Positions 35,830-44,949 of a stretch of 64,000 bases of DNA are shown piece by piece; position 1 is the stretch's first letter; each line of letters starts with the position of its first letter. The position numbers and the translations under genes are program-made. The notes under the pieces were generated by a model, which was given only the letters and a program-made list of their open reading frames with translations, was not told the origin of the DNA and searched no databases. Source of the stretch: Seonamhaeicola maritimus (lineage in GTDB: Bacteria; Bacteroidota; Bacteroidia; Flavobacteriales; Flavobacteriaceae); NCBI RefSeq assembly GCF_008056315.1, contig NZ_VRKQ01000010.1, forward strand, positions 372,001-436,000. The letters are read 5' to 3'.

Positions 35830-36609
35830 ATGATTTTAGAACACAAAGGCATCAATGTTTTTTATACAGATGAAGGCAAAGGAAAAACGGTAGTTTTACT
35901 TCACGGATTTTTAGAGAGTTCAAAAATATGGTCTCCTTTTCTAACCCAACTTTCGAAAAAAAACAGAATTATTTGTATAGACCTATTAGGTCATGGCAAA
36001 ACAGAATGTTTAGGGTATATCCATTCTATGGAATTAATGGCAGAAGCTGTTGAAGCTGTCTTAAAACATTTAAGGATTAGAAAGTCTATTCTAATTGGGC
36101 ACTCTATGGGTGGTTATGTTGCTCTGGCTTTTGCTGAAAAAAACCCGGATAATATAAAAGGTTTATGTTTGATGAATTCAACTGCGAGTGCTGATACTCA
36201 CGAAAAGAAAATAAATAGAGATAGAGGTATAGAAGCTGTTAAACAAAATCATAAAACCTTTATTAGAATTGCCATCGCTAACCTCTTTACTCCAAAAAAC
36301 CAATCTCTCTTTTCAAAAGAAATAGATGCACTTGTAAAAGAATGTCTAAAAACACCACTTCAAGGAATTGTTGCCGCTTTGGAGGGCATGAAAATTAGAG
36401 AAGATAGAGAGGTGCTCCTTCATTTTTCGCCTTATAAAAAAATGATGATTATAGGAAAAAATGATCCTGCTCTTCCCTACAATACTTTAAAATCTCAAAC
36501 AGAAAACACAGAAGTAAATGTTGTAGAATTTAGTGGCGGCCACATGTCTTATATAGAAAATAAACATATTTTCTTACAAAATATATTGCATTTCATCGAA
36601 TTTATATAA
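35830..36609 (+). CDS. Alpha/beta hydrolase
   Basis: A 259-residue single-domain hydrolase when begun at ATG 35830 (MILEHKGINVFYTDEG, typical family start). Oxyanion-loop HGFLESSKIW, nucleophile elbow IGHSMGGYVA with Ser about residue 94, an acid in GKNDPALP and the catalytic His in FSGGHMSY are all present. The longer version from GTG 35812 would begin inside the likely promoter. The substrate is unknown; a carboxylester is likely. It may be loosely linked to the ACT-like gene 45 bases upstream. Confidence 0.85.
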   Translation: MILEHKGINVFYTDEGKGKTVVLLHGFLESSKIWSPFLTQLSKKNRIICIDLLGHGKTECLGYIHSMELMAEAVEAVLKHLRIRKSILIGHSMGGYVALAFAEKNPDNIKGLCLMNSTASADTHEKKINRDRGIEAVKQNHKTFIRIAIANLFTPKNQSLFSKEIDALVKECLKTPLQGIVAALEGMKIREDREVLLHFSPYKKMMIIGKNDPALPYNTLKSQTENTEVNVVEFSGGHMSYIENKHIFLQNILHFIEFI

Positions 36610-36666
36610 CTTTTAATCGTTATTTATACTTTTTTTCGTACGTTTACAGTACCAAATCTATGAGTT

Positions 36667-36933
36667 ATGAAAAATTCTACTAGAAAACCTGCGTTTATTC
36701 CTAGCATCTATTGCTCGCTTTTTGGTCATGATTACGAAATTTCCAAAAAAGTTACCAAGCATGTAAAAGAATATACTTGTTGTCACTGTAAAAAAGAGCT
36801 AACTACAAACAGCAATGGAAATTTAATTGAACTTACTCCAAAGTTTAAAGAAATAAATAACATTTTGGAACGCATTCATGAATCTAGAATGCGCCGTTTA
36901 AAGAGGAAATCATTCGCTTCATCGATTTGTTAA
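36667..36933 (+). CDS. Small zinc-ribbon-like protein, copy 1
   Basis: An 88-residue protein with CSLFGHDYEIS, then EYTCCHCKKELTT: a Cys, a His and a CxxC that could hold a zinc ion in a ribbon, followed by a helix (LTPKFKEINNILERIHESR) and a basic end. It is clearly paralogous to the next gene. It brings to mind the short DUF1660-type proteins (xCxLFGHDW...CxxC), but I would not assign it firmly. Function unknown; nucleic-acid binding is possible. Confidence 0.68.
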   Translation: MKNSTRKPAFIPSIYCSLFGHDYEISKKVTKHVKEYTCCHCKKELTTNSNGNLIELTPKFKEINNILERIHESRMRRLKRKSFASSIC

Positions 36934-37015
36934 TCAGTTAACAAAACTTTTATCGATTTTTTTATACATTTAATCTCTTGCCTCTCAAAGTATTAAATTA
37001 ATAGCGAAAAGTTTT

Positions 37016-37267
37016 ATGAAGTACATTCACTGCAAAGTATTCGGACATGATTTTTACATCTCTCGTCATGTTACAAATTTTGTAAAAGAATACACTTGTA
37101 ATAATTGTAAAAAGGAATTCACTACCGACAGTAGCGGAAATATTACAGCCCTCACCCCTAAATTCAAGGAAATAAATCAAGTATTAGGTAACATCCACAA
37201 TAGGCGCATTACAAAAGCTCGGAAAAAATTAAATTCAGACTTAAACTTATTGGCATTTAAGCATTAA
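37016..37267 (+). CDS. Small zinc-ribbon-like protein, copy 2
   Basis: An 83-residue paralogue of the preceding gene: CKVFGHDFYIS, EYTCNNCKKEFTTDSSGN and LTPKFKEINQVLGNIH align without gaps; the N-terminus is shorter by about 11 residues and the tail differs. The conserved Cys/His pattern under divergence argues for real, selected proteins. Its 3' end overlaps the convergent thiL gene by 11 bases. Confidence 0.68.
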   Translation: MKYIHCKVFGHDFYISRHVTNFVKEYTCNNCKKEFTTDSSGNITALTPKFKEINQVLGNIHNRRITKARKKLNSDLNLLAFKH

Positions 37268-38303
37268 AATTTTTCCACCCTTGTGCCTGAATTGGAATTT
37301 TAGTTTCTGCCCTTGTAACTAAATGAATTCCATCCTGGGGTTCTCTAATATATCCAATAACGGATAAACTAGGGTTTGCTTTTATTTTCGGGAAATCTTT
37401 TTGAGAAATGGTAAAAAGCAACTCGTAATCTTCACCACCATTTAAAGCAACCGTTGTACTATCAATATTAAATTCTTCGCAAGCTGAAATAACTTGAGGG
37501 TCTAACGGAATTTTATTCTCATATAAATCGCACCCAACCTTACTTTGTTTACAAATATGAATGATTTCAGAAGAAAGCCCATCACTAACGTCAATCATTG
37601 AGGTTGGCTTCACATCCAAATTTTTCAATAATTTAACCACATCTTTTCTTGCCTCTGGCTTTAACTGACGCTCAACAACATATGAGTAGGGCTCTAAATC
37701 AGGCTGATTATTAGGGTTCACTTTATAAACTTCTTTTTCCCTTTCCAAAACCTGCAAACCCAAATAGGCACCTCCAAGGTCTCCAGTTACAACCAATAAA
37801 TCATTTGGTTTTGCTCCATTTCTATAAACTTCATTATCTTCTTCAACCTCACCAATAGCCGTAACAGAAATTAACAATCCTGTATTTGAAGAGGTGGTAT
37901 CTCCACCAACAACATCAATATTATAAACTTTAGAGGCTGTCATAATACCTGCATATAAATCCTCCAAAGCTTCCAAAGGAAATCTATTTGAAACTCCAAT
38001 TGATACGGTGATTTGTGTAGCATTTGCATTCATTGCATATACATCAGATAAGTTCACAACAACAGCCTTATATCCCAAATGTTTTAATGGCATGTAACTT
38101 AAATCGAAATGCACACCTTCGACAAGTAGATCTGTAGTAACTACAATTTTGTTCTTTTTAAAATCTAAAACGGCTGCATCATCACCAATGCCCTTAACCG
38201 TTGAGGATTGCTTAATTTCAAAATTCTTTGTTAAATGATCAATCAATCCAAACTCCCCTAAATCACTTAATTGAGTCCGCTGTTTGTTTTTATCTTCTAT
38301 CAT
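37257..38303 (-). CDS. thiL: Thiamine-monophosphate kinase
   Basis: A 348-residue ATP-dependent kinase of the PurM-like fold that turns thiamine phosphate into thiamine pyrophosphate. Marks: GIGDDAAVL (about 38-46), TTDLLVEGVHFDLSYM, VVGGDTTSS with the metal-binding Asp residues, VTGDLGGAYLGL and MIDVSDGLSSE. It stands alone here, yet links functionally to the thiamine uptake genes at 1-4 kb. A -7 element lies only four bases before the ATG. Confidence 0.95.
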   Translation of the reverse strand: MIEDKNKQRTQLSDLGEFGLIDHLTKNFEIKQSSTVKGIGDDAAVLDFKKNKIVVTTDLLVEGVHFDLSYMPLKHLGYKAVVVNLSDVYAMNANATQITVSIGVSNRFPLEALEDLYAGIMTASKVYNIDVVGGDTTSSNTGLLISVTAIGEVEEDNEVYRNGAKPNDLLVVTGDLGGAYLGLQVLEREKEVYKVNPNNQPDLEPYSYVVERQLKPEARKDVVKLLKNLDVKPTSMIDVSDGLSSEIIHICKQSKVGCDLYENKIPLDPQVISACEEFNIDSTTVALNGGEDYELLFTISQKDFPKIKANPSLSVIGYIREPQDGIHLVTRAETKIPIQAQGWKNFNA

Positions 38304-38307
38304 GCTG

Positions 38308-38315
38308 CAAAAATA
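38308..38315 (-). promoter_or_regulatory. -7 promoter element almost touching thiL start codon
   Basis: On the minus strand TATTTTTG lies four bases before the ATG, which would give a leaderless or nearly leaderless thiL mRNA if used. The -33 region is weak. Confidence 0.4.
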
Positions 38316-38471
38316 AGAAGCTATTTTATAAACTCACTATACTGATTGCAAAACATGCACACAAAAACCTAAATAATACTTTTAACTTGTTTTTATCGTT
38401 AAAATAATTAAGTTCTAAAGGTTAGTTGATAATATTCTTCTAAATTTGATAGAAAAGAAAAAATTGCATCT

Positions 38472-39848
38472 ATGAAACTTTTCCTAAATAAAATTCTTTA
38501 TTTAATTCTATTTTCTATAGCATTCACTCCATTATTACAATCATGCAATACAGAACCTGTTGAAATACCTCCACAAAATGTAGATACGGACAATGATGGT
38601 GTTTTAGACCAAAACGACAATTGTATATCTATCTCAAATCCAGATCAAAATGATGATGACGGGGATGGTATAGGTAATGCCTGTGATGAAGACTACGCCG
38701 ACCCCAACTTGCCATTAGCATATTGCGAAAACGGTTTTGCCGACATTTATCCATGTAATGATTATGACTTGATGGCACATATACCACTTAGTATTTTTAA
38801 TGCCTCTTCTGGTAATGATTCTTGGGGCTGGACAGATCCGGCAACTGAAAAGGAGTATGCTTTAATGGGGCTTGATAATGGCGTAGCCTTTGTTGATATA
38901 TCAATTCCTAATTCGCCTATTTTCCTAGGAAAACTTGCAACTGCTACCATTTCAAGTCCTTGGAGAGATATAAAAGTTTATAATAATTATGCCTTTATAG
39001 TTGCAGATAATGTGGTTGGTGAAGATAGCCACGGTATGCAGGTTTTTGACTTAAGCAGACTAAGAAACATATCAAATCCGCCAGAAAACTTTACAGAAGA
39101 CATACGTTTCACAGGTATTGGTCGGGCACATAATATAGTCATTAATGAACAAAGTGGCTATGCCTATATAGTAGGAGGTAATAGAAATAATATTTATTCA
39201 GGCGGACCTGTTTTTATAAATATTCAAAACCCTACTACTCCGGTTATTGAGGGAGGTTTTGCAGCTGGCGGCTATTCCCATGATGCACAAGTAGTAACAT
39301 ATAATGGACCTGACAGTGATTATACTGGTAGAGAAATCCTTATTGGAAGTAATGAAAATGAAGTAGTTATAGCGGATGTTACTGAAAAGTCAAATCCTGT
39401 AGTTATTTCAACAATAACATACAACAACGTTAGGTATGCTCACCAAGGTTGGTTTACCTCAGATATGAAATATTTTATTCTGGGAGATGAATTAGATGAA
39501 TTTAGGATAGGGATTAATACCAAGACCATAGTTTTTGATTTTTCAGATTTGGACAACCCCATATTCCATTTTAATTATTTCGGTTCATCCGCAGCTATAG
39601 ATCATAATGGCTATATCAAAGACAATTTGTACTATTTTGCGAATTACAGAGCAGGAATAAAAATCTTAGACATATCTGGCATTCAAAACAAATCGTTTTC
39701 AGAAATAGGATTCTTTGACACCTATCCTGAAAATGATGCGCCAGAATTTGATGGAGCTTGGAATGTTTACCCTTATTTTCCTAGTGGAAATATTATTATA
39801 AGTGACATGAATAACGGTCTTTTTATAGTAAAAAAAAATAATTTATAA
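38472..39848 (+). CDS. Choice-of-anchor B / LVIVD-type lipoprotein with TSP3 repeat
   Basis: A 458-residue lipoprotein (lipobox LLQSC). After the anchor comes a calcium-binding thrombospondin type 3 repeat (DTDNDGVLDQNDNC, then DDDGDGIGNACDED, about 40-76), followed by a beta-propeller-like domain of LVIVD repeats (ALMGLDNGVAFVDISIPNSP, YAFIVADNV, YAYIVGG) typical of choice-of-anchor B proteins. It should sit on the cell surface. It opens a four-gene rightward run that ends with the MbnP/MbnH-type pair. Confidence 0.8.
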   Translation: MKLFLNKILYLILFSIAFTPLLQSCNTEPVEIPPQNVDTDNDGVLDQNDNCISISNPDQNDDDGDGIGNACDEDYADPNLPLAYCENGFADIYPCNDYDLMAHIPLSIFNASSGNDSWGWTDPATEKEYALMGLDNGVAFVDISIPNSPIFLGKLATATISSPWRDIKVYNNYAFIVADNVVGEDSHGMQVFDLSRLRNISNPPENFTEDIRFTGIGRAHNIVINEQSGYAYIVGGNRNNIYSGGPVFINIQNPTTPVIEGGFAAGGYSHDAQVVTYNGPDSDYTGREILIGSNENEVVIADVTEKSNPVVISTITYNNVRYAHQGWFTSDMKYFILGDELDEFRIGINTKTIVFDFSDLDNPIFHFNYFGSSAAIDHNGYIKDNLYYFANYRAGIKILDISGIQNKSFSEIGFFDTYPENDAPEFDGAWNVYPYFPSGNIIISDMNNGLFIVKKNNL

Positions 39849-39861
39849 TCAACTATACTTT

Positions 39862-41196
39862 ATGTTGATTCGCCCCAAAACATATTTAGCCCTATTTGCT
39901 TTACTTATTTTTAGTTGCTCGGAAAATAGTGTTTCAGAAAAAGATTCAGAAATTTTAGAAATAGATTTTGTAAAAACATTTGGCGGCTCTAAAAACGAAA
40001 GCGGTCGCTCATTGATCAAAACTTCAGACGGAGGGTACGCTATTCTAGGCTATACGCAAAGTGCCGATGGTGATATCTCAGGTAAAACAGATGAATCTTT
40101 TGATTTTTTACTACTCAAATTCAATCAAAGCCACGCCATAGAATGGCAAAAAACCTATGGAGGAAGTAATGATGATAGAGGTAGTAGCATAATTCAAACC
40201 TCAGATAGCGGCTTTGTAATTTTAGGCTCTAGCAAAAGTAATGATGGCAATGTTACCACCAATAATGGCTTTAATGATTTTTGGGTTTTAAAAACAGATG
40301 ATTCCGGTAACATTGCTTGGGAAAAATCATTTGGTTTTTCAGGAGCAGATGACGGCATATCAATCATCGAAACGGCCGACAACGGATTTCTTCTTATAGG
40401 GGTTTTAGATGTATCTGCATCAGGAGGACAAGGAAATAGTAAATCTTATTCTTATAAAAGACATGCTGGTGGTGATTATTGGGCTATTAAACTCAATTCA
40501 ACTGGAAAGCAGGAATGGACCAGATATTTTGGAGGCTCTTTTACAGACACCCCTTTTGATGTTGTTCAGACCAATGATAACGGATACATTCTTATTGGTT
40601 CTTCGGATAGCGATGATGTAGATATCAAAACCAATAAAGGCTCTTATGACTTTTGGGTTATCAAGATTTCAGAAACTGGCGCACTTATTTGGGAAAAATC
40701 TTTTGGAGGTTCTCAAACCGATGAAGCTAGAGCCATTACTAAAACTAATGATGGCAATTACCTAATAGTTGGAGACACCAGAAGCAATGATATTGATGTT
40801 TCCGCTAATAATGGAGCGGCCGATTTTTGGGTAATAAAAATTTCTCCTGACGGTAATTTGATTTGGGAAAAAACCTTTGGAGGAAGTAGTTTTGATGCAT
40901 CTCGTTCTGTTTCAAAAACTCAAGATGGTGGTTTTATTATATGCGGAAGCTCAAGAAGTGCTAATAAGAACCTTACCAATAATAATGGACAAAATGATGC
41001 ATGGGTGATTAAAATTGATAGTAGCAGTAAAATAGAATGGCAAAAAAGTATAGGTGGATCAGATATTGATCTTGCCTACGATGCTATTGAACTTAATGAC
41101 AAATCTGTTATAATTGTTGGAGAATCGAGTAGTTCGGATATCGATATTCTGGAAAACAAAGGGTTTTCAGATGTTTTAATTATTAAAACAAAATAA
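39862..41196 (+). CDS. Seven-repeat beta-propeller-like lipoprotein
   Basis: A 444-residue lipoprotein (LIFSC) built almost only of seven repeats of 50-65 residues, each starting near W-E/Q-K-x-FGGS and running through a T-x-DGG-(Y/F)-x-I-x-G-SS segment to a DFWVIK strand. The count suits a seven-bladed propeller. The third repeat deviates (FGFS instead of FGGS) and carries an insertion, SASGGQGNSKSYSYK. It follows the previous gene by 13 bases. Ligand and partner are unknown; the context suggests a surface assembly with the MbnP/MbnH pair. Confidence 0.75.
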   Translation: MLIRPKTYLALFALLIFSCSENSVSEKDSEILEIDFVKTFGGSKNESGRSLIKTSDGGYAILGYTQSADGDISGKTDESFDFLLLKFNQSHAIEWQKTYGGSNDDRGSSIIQTSDSGFVILGSSKSNDGNVTTNNGFNDFWVLKTDDSGNIAWEKSFGFSGADDGISIIETADNGFLLIGVLDVSASGGQGNSKSYSYKRHAGGDYWAIKLNSTGKQEWTRYFGGSFTDTPFDVVQTNDNGYILIGSSDSDDVDIKTNKGSYDFWVIKISETGALIWEKSFGGSQTDEARAITKTNDGNYLIVGDTRSNDIDVSANNGAADFWVIKISPDGNLIWEKTFGGSSFDASRSVSKTQDGGFIICGSSRSANKNLTNNNGQNDAWVIKIDSSSKIEWQKSIGGSDIDLAYDAIELNDKSVIIVGESSSSDIDILENKGFSDVLIIKTK

Positions 41197-41201
41197 TTGT
41201 A

Positions 41202-41963
41202 GTGAAAAAAATCATCTCCATCCTACTCCTTTTTTCATTGTTTGCATGTGGTACAGATGATAAAATCAACACGGTTAATTTTAGTTTTAACTTTAGCCAT
41301 AATTGGGATGAAACACCTGTTAGCAATGAAGATTTTAACTCCATAAAATTCACCAATGCTAACAATGATCAATTAAGTATTGAACGATTACGTTATTTAA
41401 TCTCAGATATCAAATTTGAAAATTCTAATGGTGAAAGCATTATTATTGAAGGTTATAATTTGATAGATGTTACAAACAATCAAAACTTAAGTTTTGCACC
41501 TTCGGTATCTATTCGAAAAGGCACATATTCAAATGTCTCTTTCATTTTTGGTTTTAAAAATGAGAAAAATATTGATGGGGCATATCCAGATTTAAACGCG
41601 ACTTCATGGAATGTCCCTGCTATGTTAGGTGGTGGTTATCATTATATGCAATTAGACGGTAAATTTCTAAATAGTTCTAATACTGAACAAGGGTACAACT
41701 ATCATGCTATTAGAGCTGCAGATAACCCGGGTATGAACCCAACCTTTCCGCAAGACACCTTTTTTGAAGTGCATTTAGGAAACGTAACTATTTCAAATGA
41801 TGCTATATTTAATATTGAAATGAACATTGCCGAATGGTTTAAAAATCCGCATACTTGGGATTTAAATGTACTTAACCAAATGTTAATGCCAAATTCTAAC
41901 GCACAAATATTAATGTATGATAACGGGCAAAACGTATTTAGTTTAGAATCTATAAATCAGTAA
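41202..41963 (+). CDS. MbnP-like copper-binding lipoprotein
   Basis: A 253-residue lipoprotein (start GTG, lipobox LFAC) with the MbnP fold signatures: VNFSFNFSHNWD strand, SIERLRYLISDIKF, a GAYPDLNATSWNVPAMLGGGYHYMQLDGKF block with possible copper-binding His and Trp residues, and AEWFKNPHTWDLN. MbnP proteins bind copper, and in a methanotroph a Trp is oxidised to kynurenine by the partner MbnH. The partner-type gene follows after 3 bases. GTG 41202 is five bases after the previous stop, so the four genes are coupled. Confidence 0.83.
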   Translation: MKKIISILLLFSLFACGTDDKINTVNFSFNFSHNWDETPVSNEDFNSIKFTNANNDQLSIERLRYLISDIKFENSNGESIIIEGYNLIDVTNNQNLSFAPSVSIRKGTYSNVSFIFGFKNEKNIDGAYPDLNATSWNVPAMLGGGYHYMQLDGKFLNSSNTEQGYNYHAIRAADNPGMNPTFPQDTFFEVHLGNVTISNDAIFNIEMNIAEWFKNPHTWDLNVLNQMLMPNSNAQILMYDNGQNVFSLESINQ

Positions 41964-41966
41964 TGT

Positions 41967-43034
41967 TTGAAAAAATTAAACTTACATATTTGCCTATTAA
42001 CTCTATTCATTATTGCTTCATGCACCAATGAAAAGGTAGATATATTTAGTTCAACTCCAAGCCCGTTACAAATACCGCAGCTATTTGAAGACAAAATTTT
42101 AAATCCGGTTATTCCAATTGACAACCCTCAAACAGAAGAAGGTATAGAATTGGGAAAAAAGTTATTCTTTGACCCTATTTTATCCGCCGATAACACACAG
42201 GCCTGTGCCGATTGTCATGCTCCAGAAAATGCTTTTACCGACACAGACCGATTTAGCGATGGAATAAGCGGTGCTTTAGGAACTCGTAATTCCATGCCTA
42301 TATTCAATTTAGCTTGGAATTATGACGAAAAATTCTTTTGGGATGGGAATTCTTTTAGCTTAGAACATCAAGCTTTTATTCCGGTTACAGACCCTATAGA
42401 AATGGCAAGCACCTGGAAAGATGTTGAACAAAAACTTCAAAACCATTCTGAATATCCCAACTTGTTTCAATTAGCATTTGGCACTGCAACAATTGACTCA
42501 TCTTTAGTTACTAAGGCTATTGCTCAATTTGAACGCACCTTGATATCCTCTAATTCAAAATTTGATAAATATCTTTTAAATGAAATCTCTTTAACTCCAG
42601 AAGAATTTAATGGTTTCAATGTTTTTATGGATGAAAACAAAGGCGATTGCTTCCATTGTCATGGTAGTGAAAACAATCCATTATGGACTGACAATTTGTT
42701 TCACAATAATGGATTAGACTCTCAATTCTCAGATTTAGGATTTGGAGCAATTACAGGAGACCCTGCTGATAATGGCAAATTCAAATCTCCTTCACTTCGT
42801 AATTTAGTTTTTACCGCACCATACATGCACGATGGTAGGTTTAGCACTTTAGATGAAGTAATTAATCATTATAGCGAAGGTCTTCAAAACTCCCCAACAA
42901 TAGATCCTTTAATGAAAAAAGTAGCGCAAGGAGGTGTACAATTAAGTGAACAAGATAAGGCAGATTTAAAGTCTTTTCTATTATCACTTTCAGATTATGA
43001 ATTCATCAATAATCCTGCTTTTAAAAACCAATAA
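41967..43034 (+). CDS. MbnH-like di-heme cytochrome c peroxidase
   Basis: A 355-residue lipoprotein (lipobox IIASC) with two heme c motifs, CADCH (about residue 71) and CFHCH (about 228), spaced as in bacterial cytochrome c peroxidases, plus GTRNSMPIFNLAW, FFWDG and PYMHDGRFSTLDEVI(N)HY. The family includes MbnH, which oxidises MbnP, MauG and true peroxidases; the MbnP-type neighbour points to MbnH. The start is a TTG three bases after the mbnP stop; an overlapping ATG at 41963 is out of frame. Confidence 0.85.
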   Translation: MKKLNLHICLLTLFIIASCTNEKVDIFSSTPSPLQIPQLFEDKILNPVIPIDNPQTEEGIELGKKLFFDPILSADNTQACADCHAPENAFTDTDRFSDGISGALGTRNSMPIFNLAWNYDEKFFWDGNSFSLEHQAFIPVTDPIEMASTWKDVEQKLQNHSEYPNLFQLAFGTATIDSSLVTKAIAQFERTLISSNSKFDKYLLNEISLTPEEFNGFNVFMDENKGDCFHCHGSENNPLWTDNLFHNNGLDSQFSDLGFGAITGDPADNGKFKSPSLRNLVFTAPYMHDGRFSTLDEVINHYSEGLQNSPTIDPLMKKVAQGGVQLSEQDKADLKSFLLSLSDYEFINNPAFKNQ

Positions 43035-43077
43035 CTAAAAACTATAAAACCATATATTAATATAATGTTAGGTTATC

Positions 43078-43107
43078 TTGTAATCCATGACTTATATTGT
43101 ATATTTG
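43078..43107 (+). promoter_or_regulatory. Promoter of the suf operon
   Basis: TTG, 19 nt, TATATTTG, ending 33 nt before the sufA-like start; a near-perfect Bacteroidota promoter. Confidence 0.83.
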
Positions 43108-43108
43108 C

Positions 43109-43134
43109 ACTCTATTTAGAGTCAATCTAATTAA
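43109..43134 (+). promoter_or_regulatory. Two overlapping dyads at the suf transcription start
   Basis: ACTCTA-TT-TAGAGT (43109-43122) and TTAGA-N5-TCTAA (43116-43130) overlap directly downstream of the -7 element, where a repressor would block transcription. Candidate operator for an iron, oxygen or iron-sulphur sensor; the regulator is unknown. Confidence 0.5.
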
Positions 43135-43140
43135 AAACAA

Positions 43141-43470
43141 ATGATTAAAGTTTCAGAAACAGCTAAGAAAAAAGTAATTGAGCTTATGACCGAAGATGGT
43201 TATAATGCGTCTACAGATTTTGTTCGCGTTGGTGTGAAAAGTGGTGGTTGCTCAGGGTTGTCATATGATTTGAAATTTGACAAGGAACAACAAGATGGCG
43301 ACAAGTTATTTGAAGACAATGGCGTGAAAATCATTGTTGACAAAAAAAGCTTTTTGTATTTAATTGGTACTACTTTGGAATATTCCGGCGGACTTAACGG
43401 AACTGGGTTTGTATTCAACAACCCAAATGCCAACAGAACCTGTGGTTGTGGCGAATCATTTTCATTATAA
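43141..43470 (+). CDS. sufA: A-type iron-sulphur carrier (IscA/SufA/ErpA family)
   Basis: A 109-residue protein with the three cluster-binding Cys: one in SGGCSGLSYD (about residue 38) and two in CGCGES at the end. A-type carriers pass Fe-S clusters from the SUF scaffold to target proteins. It is the first gene of the suf operon, 18 bases before sufB, so the name SufA fits the context although ErpA and IscA are similar. Confidence 0.92.
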   Translation: MIKVSETAKKKVIELMTEDGYNASTDFVRVGVKSGGCSGLSYDLKFDKEQQDGDKLFEDNGVKIIVDKKSFLYLIGTTLEYSGGLNGTGFVFNNPNANRTCGCGESFSL

Positions 43471-43488
43471 AATTTTTAAGAAAGCATT

Positions 43489-44937
43489 ATGTCGAAATAT
43501 ACCGAGGATGATCTTCGCGAAGAACTAAAAACCAAAGAATACGAATATGGTTTTTATACAGATATAGAGTCAGAAACTTTTCCGAATGGCCTGAATGAAG
43601 ATATAGTTCGTGCCATTTCCAAAAAGAAAGAAGAACCTGAATGGATGACTGAATGGCGCTTAGAGGCTTTTAGAATCTGGAAAGCTATGGAAGAGCCTGA
43701 ATGGGCTAATGTTAATTATGAAAAACCAGATTTTCAAGGTATTTCTTATTACTCTGCACCTAACAGCAAACCAAAATACGATAGTATAGATGAAGTGGAC
43801 CCTGAGTTATTGGCTACTTTTGAAAAACTTGGGATTTCATTGGACGAACAAAAAAAGTTAGCTGGAGTAGCTATGGATGTTGTGGTAGATTCTGTTTCAG
43901 TAGCTACAACGTTTAAAAAAACCTTAGCAGAACAAGGCATTATTTTTATGAGTATTTCTGAAGCTATAAAAGAGCATCCAGAACTTGTAAAAAAATATAT
44001 TGGATCGGTTGTACCTCAAAAAGACAACTTTTACGCGGCTTTAAATAGTGCCGTCTTTAGTGATGGAAGTTTCTGTTATATACCAAAAGGCGTTAGGTGC
44101 CCGATGGAATTATCCACATACTTCCGAATTAATCAAGCCGGAACAGGACAGTTTGAGAGAACACTAGTAATTGCAGATGAAGGCAGTTATGTAAGTTATC
44201 TTGAAGGGTGTACTGCTCCAAGCAGAGATGAAAATCAATTACACGCTGCTGTAGTTGAATTGATTGCACTTGATGATGCAGAGATTAAATACTCTACTGT
44301 ACAAAACTGGTTCCCTGGAAATGCCGAAGGTAAAGGTGGTGTTTACAACTTTGTTACTAAACGTGGTTTATGTGAAACCAATGCGAAAATTTCTTGGACT
44401 CAAGTAGAAACTGGTAGTGCAGTAACTTGGAAATACCCTTCTTGTATATTGAAAGGTAATAATTCGGTTGGTGAATTCTACTCAATTGCCGTAACAAACA
44501 ATTATCAGCAAGCCGATACTGGTACCAAAATGATTCATTTAGGAAAAAACACTAAGTCTACAATCATATCAAAAGGTATTTCGGCAGGAAAATCTCAAAA
44601 CTCATATCGTGGTTTAGTTCAAATTAATTCAAGGGCTGAAAACGCTCGTAACTTTTCACAATGTGATAGTTTATTAATGGGTAACGAGTGTGGGGCACAT
44701 ACATTTCCGTATATAGAAGCGAAAAACCAAACTGCTCAAATTGAGCATGAGGCCACAACGAGTAAAATTGGTGAAGACCAAATATTCTACTGTAACCAAA
44801 GAGGTATTGATACCGAAAAAGCCATTGCATTAATTGTAAACGGGTTTAGTAAAGAGGTGTTGAATAAGTTACCAATGGAGTTTGCTGTTGAAGCTCAAAA
44901 ATTATTAGAAATAAGTTTAGAAGGAAGTGTTGGGTAA
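43489..44937 (+). CDS. sufB: Fe-S cluster assembly protein SufB
   Basis: A 482-residue scaffold subunit of the SufBCD complex, of normal length. Recognisable stretches are [55 protein letters not shown] and the [19 protein letters not shown] block that holds the proposed cluster-forming Cys. It builds the nascent cluster on SufBC2D. In the operon it is followed by a small lipoprotein gene rather than directly by sufC. Confidence 0.97.
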   Translation: MSKYTEDDLREELKTKEYEYGFYTDIESETFPNGLNEDIVRAISKKKEEPEWMTEWRLEAFRIWKAMEEPEWANVNYEKPDFQGISYYSAPNSKPKYDSIDEVDPELLATFEKLGISLDEQKKLAGVAMDVVVDSVSVATTFKKTLAEQGIIFMSISEAIKEHPELVKKYIGSVVPQKDNFYAALNSAVFSDGSFCYIPKGVRCPMELSTYFRINQAGTGQFERTLVIADEGSYVSYLEGCTAPSRDENQLHAAVVELIALDDAEIKYSTVQNWFPGNAEGKGGVYNFVTKRGLCETNAKISWTQVETGSAVTWKYPSCILKGNNSVGEFYSIAVTNNYQQADTGTKMIHLGKNTKSTIISKGISAGKSQNSYRGLVQINSRAENARNFSQCDSLLMGNECGAHTFPYIEAKNQTAQIEHEATTSKIGEDQIFYCNQRGIDTEKAIALIVNGFSKEVLNKLPMEFAVEAQKLLEISLEGSVG

Positions 44938-44949
44938 AAACTACTTTTT

